Shown one piece after another: positions 1-11,455 of a stretch of 64,000 nt of DNA. A program made the translations under genes and the position numbers. The notes under the pieces are model-generated. The model had not been told where the DNA came from, did no database searches, and saw only the letters and a list, made by a program, of their open reading frames with translations. Source of the DNA: Helicoverpa zea. Lineage: Eukaryota; Arthropoda; Insecta; Lepidoptera; Noctuidae. The number at the start of each line of letters is the position of its first letter. Position 1 is the stretch's first letter. Where the stretch lies: positions 2,542,001 through 2,606,000 of the forward strand of contig NC_061471.1 in the NCBI RefSeq assembly GCF_022581195.2, written 5' to 3'.

Positions 1-2126
1 CACAATTTTTTACAACCCCTTTGAGCGTTGCCAAGAAGTATAGATTAAGTATATTGACATTCTTTGGTTTATTGGTATAACTTGAATTTGAAGAAACAGA
101 TAATATTTACTCAAAAAATCATCTAAAATAGTAGAAATCTCCAGCTCACATCACAAACAGAATCCAGTCAATTTAAAAACACCCTCAATTCTTTAACAAC
201 AGCGACATGCTTGAAAATAAAAAGCTTTCGAATTAATTCCTATGGTTCCCTGAATAATGTATGACGGATTACATTATCGCACTAGCTGTTTATCCAGTGT
301 TCGCCCGGGTGCATCGCACTCGGGGATTGTCAAGCCTTTGATGGTACACATGGGGTTTTAACGAAGTCTCTCTTTCATTTTGTTGAAAGCTCCCTTGAAT
401 TAGGTAAAAAATTACCACATTTTTTAGTGCACAGGTATTTTAGTAAGGTGACTGCAGACACAATAGTTACAGTGACTGCCAAACTCATTTTGAGATCTGT
501 GTAAGCTTAGCCAAAATCTCTTTGAACGCAATATGTAAAGAAATAACTTTTCATATTAATAAAACCAAAGAGAAGTACAAAAAAATGCCTTTCTTAAGGA
601 CCCAGAGCAAATTAACTTAAGGTAAAGTGGTGAACTGTATAAATTATTTAAAAGGTAGTTCACAATAACAGCAACTAAGTACATTTCAATGAGGTATGTC
701 CGGGCTCGGTTGTTTCTGATGATGCAAAGGCGGAATGATCGTCGTATATTCGCGGTACCTTCATCTCGCTGTCACTCTTTGAATGACTGACGAATTAATG
801 TGCAAACACCTTTTATTATTTACATAAAGAGCAGAGTAAAATTGAAAGTAATAAACGAATAAAATTCTAAGTACAAAATAATTGATATGTACCTATACCG
901 TATTATTTGGTTATAGTAGAAGTACAACGTCATACAAACACAGTAGGGTAGGCCAGACATTTTTCAGCTTCACTTCATGCAATCGTGGCCTGAAAAAACA
1001 GAGGCCTACCAGAGTTTTCGTTCGCTTTGTTGTTCTAGTCGCTTTTGAAAGTTCTAGTTTATTTTCAAGATTTTTTAGGCCTGCATACGAAGGCTGCAAA
1101 AAAGAGTAGGTTATGTATGCAACTTTGTTTGGGATTGAAAATAAAATTGATTTAGGCATGTATTTCTGAAAATTTTAACCATCTAAGAAGAACAATTTAT
1201 ATCTAAAGATACAATTCAGCATTATTGAAAAATACATTCATATAAGCACTATATTACAATTTTCAGTAAAAAAAACACTGTAGGTACCTAATCAAAGCAT
1301 CTTGAATAGAATGATTTTAAAATGAACTTTCGTAAAAAAAAGGGAAATAATAAAAAAAGTATCACTCATTTAGACCTAACGGCCATATTTTAATCAGAGT
1401 TCGTCAAAGTACTTACGAATTCATTAACCCATCTAAACTTTCAAATTAATATCATCTGTATCGCTACAGATATAAGATCTAAAATCAAATATCATTTAGG
1501 CAATCTTTCACTAAAATTATGCACACAGATTTGAACTCTACAACAGTGAAAATAGGACTGAAAATTGAATTTACAATATTAACCCTTTACTGTTTACGGC
1601 TTTTTTCGGAAACAATAGATCTAAGCAGGTATCGAGTACAATTTATTCGGTCTTTCGAACCTTAAATAATTGAGTTACTTTGAACCCGAAACCCCCGGTT
1701 ACTTCCTTTACAATTTTACAAGGAAGCCTATAAAATGTATCTCAAACTAAACTTTTACAGTTTTCAGGTAATAATTGATACGGTCGACCGGTGTAAACCG
1801 ATCTGAACTGGTTATGGGCGGTCGAAGCCGGACCGATCGAGTGTCGTCTTACGTTTCTAAGATCGTCGTGTTCAGCTTATAATCTTCTTAAGGAAGCGAT
1901 TCAGTTCTAATAGGTTTAGATTACAGTAATAAAGTGTCTATGTGTATAAAAAGACTTTACACACATTTTTTTATATTTAATGTTTTTGAAATTGTATGTA
2001 ACGAGTTTCTAAACACCATGTGGCACCTAAATATGAAATAAATCCTGAGAAATAATATAATAAATACGAATGTTCGTTCAAGAATCACTTGTATACTATT
2101 TGACCTTATTGATATGAATTCATTTT
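1..2126. other. No gene recognised upstream of the Gr array
   Basis: AT-rich sequence without a convincing coding exon or RNA gene. Short open frames at 882-1159 exist on both strands but show no family motif. A CG-richer patch lies near 1780-1870. I see no intact mobile element. Confidence 0.5.
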
Positions 2127-4067
2127 TTACAGAAAAGCGAATTGTAACAGTACAATAATGTAGTTGGCCGTGAGTAGCACCAGAGGCATCGGTAGATTAG
2201 CGTCTATGGTAAACAGTCCGTATGCACTCGTCTTACTGAAGTTGCGGTTCTCTTGCATCACTCGCTTGGATAGACGTTTAAGGCTCTCTGAAAAAAAAAA
2301 CAAGACTATTTTAACAAGTTGATATTACGAGGAGCTTATTTGAATCATTATTTGATTTTCTTGTGAGTGGCTGGCTTTGAGTTACATTTCTACTTATCAC
2401 TTTAACGCGAACTACTCTTTTCGGAATTGGATCATCATGAATTATATTGATGTAGCTGGCTATTTAAATAGTGTTTGACTACTCGTAGCGACTATCAAAG
2501 TTTACAAAGAAGTCTGTAAAATATGCATGTAAGCTAGCTGGCACGTGTTTGTTAAATCTGAAGAATTTCATAAATATCCATCATCATAGATACAAATGCA
2601 CTAAAAGCAGTTCAAATGTTGCTATTTCTCCTCCACACAGAGGTAGAAAACGTTAAATAAAATGTTATGTTTAGTGCCTACTCAGCTAGCTCTTAAAATA
2701 TAAAGATAAATGTAGTTTCTTACTCGAACAATTTGCTTTCATCACCCGCTGTATACACGCCGACTGAGCTTCCTCCATCGATATATACAGCCTCTCATAT
2801 TGCACACAGGTCAGAATTATTACTATAAAATCCTTTATTATTAAGATTAACGTTAGAAATTTTACAAGTAAAACGTTGATGTTCACGGGCTGAAAAATAA
2901 TAATGATATTAGGTTATTTATGTAGTGATTGTTCATGTTATGTATTTCCTTTTAAATCAATATTTTGGAGCAAATACTAGAAAGGTTGCATTTTATAACT
3001 GATTCTACTAAATTCTTATTAATCGAGTAGGGGAACTATAATATCTTGCACAAATGTAAAAAGTAGCTCTGGATTAATGGGTTATTTAACACTTCTCAAA
3101 AGCGAAACATATAATTTAATTTAAATAACTTACGACGTGACGTGGAGCTACTGGCAGCTTCAAATAAACTAACAAGTGATACGCCACACAGCCTAATGTA
3201 GAAGTAAATGTATTTATTATTCGAAACATTATCTGCAACCGAGCAAATAAAAGATAAATCAATATCAACAAGAAATGACTTGAATTATAAATATTTTTTC
3301 AAATTATTCATATAAGTATAAAAATTAAGCTTCTTACTATCAATCGAAAACATTTTTGGAGAAGATTGTGAGCCTTGATAATATCTTGGTAAACCTTGAA
3401 TAATTTGACACAATATTCTTCACAGTCATCACTTTTTACAACGAGTACGTTTTCAATCCATTCTTCAAGAGACATTATCAAAAAAGCCAAAACACGAATA
3501 CAATAAAATGCATTAATTTCCGAAGCCATATTCGAATACAAAGTACTAACTGAAAAAATATGTATTTTACTTAACAACACGCAATAACTAGACACGATAA
3601 GAATATCGAAACAAATGCATATTAAAATGGTTATCCAATTACAAATAATGTAATTTTTTGAAACTACTACTATTTCTCATAGCCCTATGAATATCTTGGA
3701 TAGTGTAAATGAGAAGAATGTTGCTTTGGCAATACGCAATGTTGCTAAAGATAAGAATAAAGTAGGTAAAGAAGCAGATGATGTATAAAAACGAAAAAAT
3801 AATTTGAGAGTTAATGATAATGCTGGTCTTGCCACCGATATACACCCTCATTTCATAAACAGACCACGCGTTTAAGAAGATCATGCAGATAAAGAGAATT
3901 ATATGCAATTTCTTGTCACACGGAGTGATGTAGCCATTTCTAATTTTGAATTTGGAAGAGAAGAATATTGTAAGAATGATATTGAAGGGTTTTAAGATCC
4001 TTTGAACATCTTTGTCTAGTTTGTTAGTGAATAACAATAATTGAGAAGGACGTTGTGAGTACCACAT
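2127..4067 (-). pseudogene. Gustatory receptor GrA, four exons, one-base frameshift in exon 1
   Basis: Seven-transmembrane insect gustatory receptor. Exons on the minus strand: 4067-3338, 3232-3134, 2889-2724, 2287-2127, with GT donors and polypyrimidine-AG acceptors. The N-terminus (MWYSQRP) is followed by the block shared by all Gr genes here (SSKFKIRNGYITP). The last exon ends in GLFTIDANLPMP and then ANYIIVLLQFAFL-stop, the family's TM7 signature (general form TYhhhhhQF). Exon 1 is 730 nt, one base out of frame. The reading shifts at a run of six T (plus strand 3654-3659); with one base fewer, the codon count there matches GrB. Without that correction the frame stops at 3639. The gene is either a very young pseudogene or a homopolymer sequencing error. 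It heads a tandem array with GrB 495 bp upstream. Ligand unknown; bitter-type is inferred from family only. Confidence 0.85.
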
Positions 4068-4562
4068 GTTGTTTGTTCAAACTCCTATTGTTTATAGATT
4101 GAAGTTATTGTACTGTTCGTTAATTAAATAAAGTTGAGGGGTGTACCATTGTCATAAAGTTAATCTAATATAATTAAGTATTTTGAGTCTGAAAGGATTA
4201 CAATGCCATCATTATCATTATTACTTCGATTTCTTTAAGTAGGTAGTTTTCCAATTTCTAGCATTACAATAATTATGGTACATGCATTATCATTAATTTA
4301 CCAAAACTCATAATTTTAATCTATGCTAATATGTATAATAAAGAGAAAACATCTTTTTGGTTTGAAAGGCTCCAAAACTGCAGATCCCATTTGAAAAATT
4401 CTTTCACTGTGGAAAGCTACTCTCCTCCTGAGTACCAGAGGCTATATTTTATTCCAGTAAGGGCAGTAGTTCCTACAAGACGAGGGTAAAACCGCGGAAA
4501 ATCGGTTAGTGAGTCAATGATATTAAAAACATTTTAAAAGCATTTATTATAAAGTGAAGAAT
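4068..4562. repeat. GrA-GrB spacer with a degenerate interspersed repeat
   Basis: The 495-bp spacer between two tandem receptors. Bases about 4365-4510 (ending in a stretch like cgagggtaaaaccgcgg) resemble a short interspersed repeat common in moth genomes, from memory. No gene is seen; GrB's promoter is not here but above 6217. Confidence 0.35.
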
Positions 4563-6217
4563 TTACAAAAAAGCGAACTGCAACAGCACAATGACGTAGT
4601 TAGCCGTGATTCCCATGAAAGGCATCGGTAGGGTAGCATCTAAGGTAAATAGTCCACACCCGCTCATCTTACTAAAGGTCCTGTTGAGTTGTATCACGCG
4701 CTTGCAAAGATACTTGTGGCTCTCTGTGAGGAAAACATACATTGGGTGAATTAATTTTGAACTGTGAGAAGGATGGAGAATAAAGCTCAAAGTCGTACAA
4801 AAGACATAGTAAAGGCAGTTGGTGAACAAGACTAGATGTTTGGGACGAAAGTATTTTTTTCGACATTTTGACTGCTGGCTGTCGACTGCAGCTGCCGTGA
4901 CAGCATTAAAACAATTGATTTCTAAGGGCGACTGCAGTCAAAATCTAGCATTCGTAACGTACATTTAACCAGTTTAAAGAACACTGTTTCAAAAATATCG
5001 TGATTTCTCTAGTTGTAATCCATATTTAGATATTGTTCTTACTTGAACATCTGGAATTTTTGAGACGCTGTATACACACACTCTCAGCTTCCTCTACAGA
5101 TATGTAGAACTTCTCCAAATTCACACATATTAAAATAATCATTACAGGACCCTTCATCACCCAAACAAGTCTTATACAATATGTACACCAAAGGAGGAAT
5201 GTGGACTAGAAAAGAAGACATTTGATTGTTAGCTACGGCCTCAAAAATTCATAGTTATGGAATAATAGCATTTGTGGCGATTTATAAAACTTTGTTTACA
5301 TACTTACTTCGTTTTCATACCTTGAAGGTTTTTGCAGCATCAGCGCAACTAAGTGATCTTGGACGCATAGGAAAGAAGAGGTAAATGTGCTCACTATGTG
5401 TAATAATATCTGAAACAATTGGTTTACTATGAAGGATAAATAACCAAAATCAAAATGCCTTACACCTCGAGAGAAATCAATTACTTACCAATATTTGAAA
5501 ACAATCCTTAATCAAATTGTAAGATTCAATTATATGTTCATAAACTACAAACATTCTTTTGCAATAATTGATACTTTCTCCTTCGTCACTACTTGTCTGT
5601 ATGTTATTACTCCATTCCACAAGATTTAACGTTAATAATTTTAAAAGACGAATACTGCAAGCTACGTTAAAATCATAGCAGATACTTAGTAAAATATCAA
5701 AAGAGTTAAGATAACTTAATAAATTCATTGTTCTAGCGTAAATTGTCGTGCAGAAACACTCCATAGAGGCCAAAACAACAAACGTAATCCAATTCCAAAT
5801 AACGTAACTGCGAACACCGTCCTTCAAATGAATGCTCCTAAAAATTTCTTGTATCCGCAAAATAAGCACGACGTTGTTTTGGCTATTAACAATGTTGCAA
5901 TTGACCAACAATGAGTAGTAAATGCAGTAGCTGATGAAAATATGCCAAAAGTAAATATGCCTAAACGTGTTATTCAAAATTGGCGGGTTGTAAATGTACA
6001 CATAATATACGGTCCAACCCTTAAAAAGGGAAACAAAAATGAACGGTAGAATGTAGTATGTCTTGTCTTGCGGAATGATATAACCGTTTTGTATTTTGAA
6101 TTTGGAAGAGAAAAATATACTGAGAAAGATGTTGAAAGGTTTAATGATCATTAAGGTATCTTCATCCAGTTTATTTCTTAACACCAATTCGAAGAGACGC
6201 CTAGAATTGTGCGCCAT
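4563..6217 (-). CDS. Gustatory receptor GrB, four exons, intact
   Basis: Predicted 384-aa chemoreceptor of the insect gustatory receptor family, expected in the dendritic membrane of taste neurons as a ligand-gated cation channel (family knowledge). Exons: 6217-5489, 5409-5308, 5205-5043, 4723-4563; phases 0, 0, 1; all GT-AG. The start is the ATG at 6217 (MAHNSRRL), since the longer open frame upstream begins at a TTG. Exon 1 carries SSKFKIQNGYIIP and several hydrophobic segments. Exon 3 carries EKFYISVEEAESVC. Exon 4 ends GLFTLDATLPMP...ANYVIVLLQFAFL. Exons sum to a multiple of three with no internal stop. It sits between GrA and GrC on the same strand, consistent with unequal-crossover duplication. 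Exon 2 is longer (34 codons) and more divergent at its start than in GrC, GrD and GrE. Confidence 0.88.
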
Positions 6218-6539
6218 CTTTGTAAAAGATCTTGATCGTACTACATAAACCAATAAACTTAATATGGTTCTAGTAGTAATTTAACTAAGTGCATTAGGAG
6301 TTTCCTGTTTGTACATTAAATAACTATTTCATTACCTTACTAAATCATACCTCCTTGAGTTTCGTATCAAGATAAAGATGATTGATCTTCAACTAGTCAC
6401 TTTTATTAGATAGAACTGTACCTAATGAAAATATCAATTCATATTCTGTTTGATTACATCTGATTCTATCTATGATCTGATTACATCTATGTTTTCACTT
6501 ACTATATCAAAATGTCCCCGTACCTTGATAAATTTTATA

Positions 6540-6934
6540 CAAGGTGTTGATTTGCATTTGTGCCATAGTTCAGGAGGAGGACATACAATACGTAAATAAT
6601 CGATTGGAATTACAGTAGATTGGAAATAACTAATATGCACTGCTTTTTTTTGTCATTGTAATGTCGTGGTATTTCCGAAGTAATCCAATTTCATGAATGA
6701 AATTTATGAGTGATCGTTGCGTATGCTTTGTGTTTGCGTTTGTGTGAGGGTGCAGCACGGTTTTAACGCCAGTAACATACGCGCCAAGTTTAAATAAGGC
6801 TGGATGACATTTACGGAATTCCGAAAAAAAATGAAAGAAAAAAAATTACGTACCAATTTTTTTATTGTTTTGGGTCGAGAATCATTAGCATAATTACCTC
6901 CTTGAATATGGCACGGATGCAAATCAACAGCTTG
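6540..6934. mobile_element. TA-flanked MITE, copy 1 (395 bp)
   Basis: Bounded by imperfect inverted termini, caaggtgttgatttgcat on the left and atgcaaatcaacagcttg on the right, each abutting a TA dinucleotide as in Tc1/mariner-type insertion. A second copy lies at 22903-23289 with the same termini and similar interior. No transposase. It occupies about half of the GrB-GrC spacer. Confidence 0.75.
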
Positions 6935-7036
6935 TATATTGGTTAATAAATCATGTGTTGTCAATTGTATCATGAATAGTTTAATTAATATCATACCTAT
7001 TTTTGATGACAAATAATATTTTTAATTTTGTATTTT

Positions 7037-8630
7037 TTAAAGAAATTGAAACTGCAGCAGCACAATAATGTAGTAAGCCATGAGCCCCGCAAGAGGTATC
7101 GGTAGAGTGGCATCTATATTAAACAGTCCAAAAGCACTCATCTTGTCGAAGCTCCGGTTTAGTTGAGTCACGCGCTTGCAAAGGCGTTGGATGGTCTCTG
7201 CAAGATATAATATTGTTTACATATATTTTGTCATCGTTAAATGCTCTTTCAACATCATCTTTAAAATATTGTGTTTTATTATTAACACGCTTTAAATTTA
7301 AGCTTAACTGGTAACTATGTATGTATGAAAATCTTGGAATCTTAATTTGACCACCTTCCTGGCCTTCGATTAGGAAGAAATTTTGCACACGCTCTGAGTT
7401 CTGATGACAATACATGAACAGCTAAGAAACGTAAAAAAGCGTGCTTTTTAGTTTTTTAAACTATTTATTTTTCTTTTTGATGGAGTTGCATCTTCCTACT
7501 CACTTGGACAATCTGGCTTCATAATCTGCTGTATACATACAGACGTAGCTTCCTCCATGGTTATGTAGAACTTCTCGCAGTGTACGCTGATGGCGGCAAT
7601 TAGTGAAATATTCTTTATAATCCACATTAGAGCTGTGAAACTTTTATTTAAGCAGCTGATATATAACTGAAAGCAAGTTAAAGAAGACAGCCTATAAAAA
7701 AGTAGCTAAAATATAACACGTATGAATCGTGTGTTATATATTTTTTAAGCTTTACTTACGTCATGTTGTTGCAAACGAAACTCTAGGATACAAAGTCCAC
7801 GCAGAAATGAATCCGTTATTCGACATAATATCTTAAAAAAAAAAACATTTTTTTTGTTTCTAAAACGTATGACTTGTCTAATATTTGATAATTAGATATA
7901 ACAAGGAGCTACTTACTATTCCTTGGAAACAAATTGCAAATAATTGAAAGGCTTCTAAAATATTTTGGTAAGCCTTAAGTTTTTTCTCAAAATTAAATTC
8001 TTTATCAAGAATGCTTTCAGACCACTTTTTGAGAAAAACTACCAACAATGCAATGATACGTATTCCGTATATAAAATTAAAATCAAACAGAATATTCGAA
8101 ATATGGTTGCTAATATGAGTATAGGATACAAAATTCTGACCCAAATACAAGAATGTTATATTTGGGATCATACAGCAGAACATTAAGAAAAAGGATAGCC
8201 AGTTCCAAAGTACAACATTTTGAACGCATTTGCTGATGTCGACGCTTCTATAAATTTCTTGAATTTTCAAAATAAGGGATATGTGATGTTGTCTGTGAAT
8301 AATGTTGTAGATGATAAACTGCCCGTACGAAATGTGAAATAAGAACATAGTACAATAAAGGTAGGCAGCTAAGTCTGCTCTCTGATTTAATTCATCGATA
8401 TTAATGGAGATCATATTATAGGTCGACCAGACAAGAAATACACCAATACTTGCATACGTCAATATGTAATAATTCAGTCCACATGGCGTGATGTATCCAT
8501 TTTTTATTTTGTATTTAGAAGAACAGACAGCAGTTAGTATTATGTCCAAAGGTTTCACAATTCTAAGTATGTCTTTATCTAATTTGTTGCTAGGTGATAA
8601 CAAAAATGGACGAACTACGGTAACTTTCAT
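7037..8630 (-). CDS. Gustatory receptor GrC, four exons, intact
   Basis: Predicted 369-aa gustatory receptor. Exons: 8630-7917, 7831-7760, 7666-7504, 7197-7037; splice phases 0, 0, 1. Starts at an ATG (MKVTVVRPF) and shares NKLDKDILRIVKPLD and SKYKIKNGYITPC with its neighbours. Exon 2 encodes ILCRITDSFLRGLCILEFRL. Exon 3 has CEKFYITMEEATSVC. Exon 4 ends GLFNIDATLPIP then AYYIIVLLQFQFL; the change of the usual N-Y to Y-Y and of QFAFL to QFQFL in the TM7 signature is a small oddity. All exons join in frame without stops. Intron 2 has an 11-bp inverted repeat around 7712-7740. Third gene of the tandem array; membrane receptor role and bitter-type ligand are family inference. Confidence 0.88.
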
Positions 8631-9114
8631 GATTTTAGGAGCAGACTGTTTTATTGTCAGGATACAAATAAACTAACTATTTCCATAATCAATTTTAATA
8701 TCCTGCTATTGTTTTCTGTGTCATATCTTGTAAATGATTAATGAATATTTCAGGCCCTTAACGTGATTAAAACCTAAAATAATTAGTGTACAAGGTCACA
8801 ATTTGAGCTGGAGACGAAAAATGAATTTTGATTGGAAAAACCGGACTATGTTTAATATTGTTACTTCATGCGACATAAACACTTTCATATGTCTAATGTT
8901 TTTTTTTTTCACTTTTTCATGGCATTTCCAATATAAATAGAAGTGAACCTAAGGTTGTGCCCTGTGGTACTCTTAACTTTTTGGCATTATTAGAACACGG
9001 CATGGCATGTTTTGTGCGGCTGTTACTGTAGTTATTTACAATTAAATGGTCAAATATGATTGAACTCAATCTAGAGTATTTAATTTATTTGAAGCATATC
9101 CTTTCAAACACATA

Positions 9115-9493
9115 GTCGTGGTGGCCTAGTGGGTAAAGGACCAACCTCTCAAGTATGAGGGCGCGGGTTCGATCCCAGGTCAGGCAAGTACCTAAGCAAC
9201 TTTTCTAAGTTTGTATGTGCTTTCTAAGTATATCTTAGACACCATTGACTGTGTTTCGGATGGCACGTTAAACTGTAGGTCCCGGCTGTCATTGAACATC
9301 CTTGGCAGTCGTTACGGGTAGTCAGAAGCCAGTAAGTCTGACACCAGTCTAACCAAGGGGTATCGGGTTGCCCGGGTAACTGGGTTGAGGTCAGATAGGC
9401 AGTCGCTTCTTGTAAAGCACTGGTACTCTGCTGAATCCGGTTAGACTGGAAGCCGACCCCAACATGATTGGAAAAAAGGCTCGGAGGATGATG
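9115..9493 (+). mobile_element. Full-length tRNA-derived SINE (379 bp)
   Basis: RNA polymerase III internal promoter: box A tggcctagtgg at 9122-9132 and box B ggttcgatccc at 9166-9176. A non-tRNA body follows, ending in a short gatgatgat tail. It is flanked by a perfect 17-bp target duplication (atcctttcaaacacata) at 9098-9114 and 9494-9510, so it is a clean, fairly young insertion between GrC and GrD. Reverse-orientation relatives occur at 34952-35461, 53104-53515 and 57011-57103. Confidence 0.92.
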
Positions 9494-10459
9494 ATCCTTT
9501 CAAACACATAAGACAATGTAGTTAATGAGATCAAAAGCTTGACTCATTTTGATTTACTAGTTTTGCTGTACTGTATCATTAGGAAAGGTTGCTCTGCATT
9601 TTATCTCAAAATCGTGTAATTAGGTTATTCACTCAAAATAACAACACGTTTTTGCAGTTTTGTATGATGTTAAAGAAAAGCAAATTGTATCAATACAATG
9701 ATGTAGTTAGCCATTAGCGCCGACAAGGGTATCGGTAAAGTGGCGTCTATGGTAAACAGTCTACATGCACTCATCTTAGTGAAGGTCCGGTTCACTCGAA
9801 TTACTTGCTTGCAAAGACGATTGATTTTCTCTGTAAGGAAACAAATATACCAATGTAAAGTCATAATTCCATTTTAATATCCTACCAATATTCTAATTTG
9901 AAAGTATTTGGGTTATATATTTAAATATTTGTGTTGTCCATCAGAAAAAATGGATTTTAATGAGACTAGGCAAAAGAACTACTACAATGTATATATCGCA
10001 GATTCAAACGGATTTGAATCCACGTGTTGGTGATGTTCATCCGCCATCTTAATATTTCTCGGTCAGTGCGCACACCCGGCGCCGGCGACGTCTCAGGAGC
10101 AAGAGAGCGAGCTCCATCGACATTCACACTACTGACAGATTGAAATGACGCAGACAACTGTCACTGTCAAACATCAATATGAAGCTCACAACATTCAGTC
10201 TAGTGTTGCTACTCGAAAAATAAATAATTATTCATTCTCCGACACGGCCATACTGACAATCAACGCGCTCTCGCGTTGTCCGTTAAAACCATAGAAACAA
10301 CAGGTCTGTCTCAGAAACTTAAATGATTAACCCGCAAAGCGTGGAAGCTTTCAACATAAGGACCTTGATAACACGTTAGCTTAATAAGCCTACGAAGCGT
10401 AGAAGCTTCCACACACCGGTTCAAGCAGCAAGCTTCCAATCTATGCCTTAGACAAAGCG

Positions 10460-10890
10460 TACTAATTTTCAGGCAAAGCGTAGCAGCTTTCAGTCCAATT
10501 CTCAGACAAAGCGTATCAGCTTTCAGTCAAATTCTCAGACAAAGCGTATCAGCTTTCAGTTAAATTCTCAGACAAAGCATAACAGCTTTCAGTTAAATTC
10601 TCAGACAAAGCGTAGCAGCTTTCAGTCAAATTCTCAGACAAAGCGTATCAGCTTTCAGTTAAATTCTCAGACAAAGCGTATCAGCTTTCAGTCAAATTCT
10701 CAGACAAAGCGTAACAGCTTTCAGTCAAATTCTCAGACAAAGCGTATCAGCTTTCAGTTAAATTCTCAGACAAAGCGTATCAGCTTTCAGTCAAATTCTC
10801 AGACAAAGCGTAACAGCTTTCAGTCAAATTCTCGGACAAAGCGTAACAGCTTTCAGTCAAATTCTCAGACAAAGCGTAACAGCTTTCAGT
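10460..10890 (+). repeat. 33-bp tandem repeat array, about 13 copies
   Basis: Unit of the form tcagacaaagcgtaacagct followed by ttcagtcaaattc, period 33 bp, with small variants (gtatcag, gtaacag, gtagcag). Degenerate forms of the core (aagcgt..aagctttc) extend left to about 10335. The period equals 11 codons and one plus-strand frame is open through the array, but it has no start codon. It probably belongs to the inserted retroelement. Confidence 0.85.
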
Positions 10891-11007
10891 CAAAGTGTAA
10901 TAAAAAGTTCTCACACATTACAATCCACTTATTTGGGTTGAGTCACAATCACAATCATTTTATCAAAACAAAAAGCAAAATAATTTGTAATTCTTATAAC
11001 GTCTCAA

Positions 11008-11455
11008 TCAAACAAAGGAGGTTAGGGTATTTTTAAGTAAATCTGAAAGTACCTGGGTATCCGTAATACCAGAAACTACAACTTCAAACTTGTTGGACTC
11101 GTTCCAGCCAGTCTCCAGCCGATCTATCAGCGCCAACTTATTCGTAGCAGCTAGATCGCTCTTGTACTCCACCATGTCACGAAAAAGTTCATGAAACCTT
11201 TCTGTTACTACAAACTGCCGTGTAAACCGCTTTCAGTTTTCTAGCTAAGCCGGCACTCGTTGAAGGTTGTTGGTTAGAATTCCCAGCTCCATCAGCCATA
11301 TTCTCTCGCGCCGTAGATTGGGACGTAAAATATCCATGTTCTTGTGTACCTGGCATCGCAGTAGGCTCGCAGGTTGCCCCTTGGGGTAATCCCACTGCTG
11401 CTATCGCAGATTCAAACGGATTTGAATCCACGTGTTGGTGATGTTCATCCGCCAT
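11008..11455 (-). pseudogene. Gag-like reading frame fragment, frameshifted
   Basis: Open frame from ATG at 11455 (MADEHHQHVDSNPF) through a Ser/Thr/Gln/Ala-rich stretch to a stop at 11189. Coding-like sequence resumes in another frame after about 11200 (reading LFRDMVEY, NKLALIDRLETGWNES) and ends at 11008. The charged, helical character resembles the start of an LTR-retrotransposon gag, but no zinc knuckle, protease or reverse transcriptase follows, so the assignment is tentative. Its first 18 codons recur in the 243-bp copy at 9994-10236. Confidence 0.4.

Noticed and set aside
7119..7415. Minus-strand frame overlapping GrC exon 4
   Set aside because: Different frame from the receptor and spans the splice acceptor; a shadow.
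9115..9190. A possible functional tRNA gene
   Set aside because: Box A and B are present but embedded in a SINE with target duplication and a non-tRNA body.
10460..10890. CRISPR-like array
   Set aside because: Units are contiguous with no unique spacers, in a eukaryotic genome.
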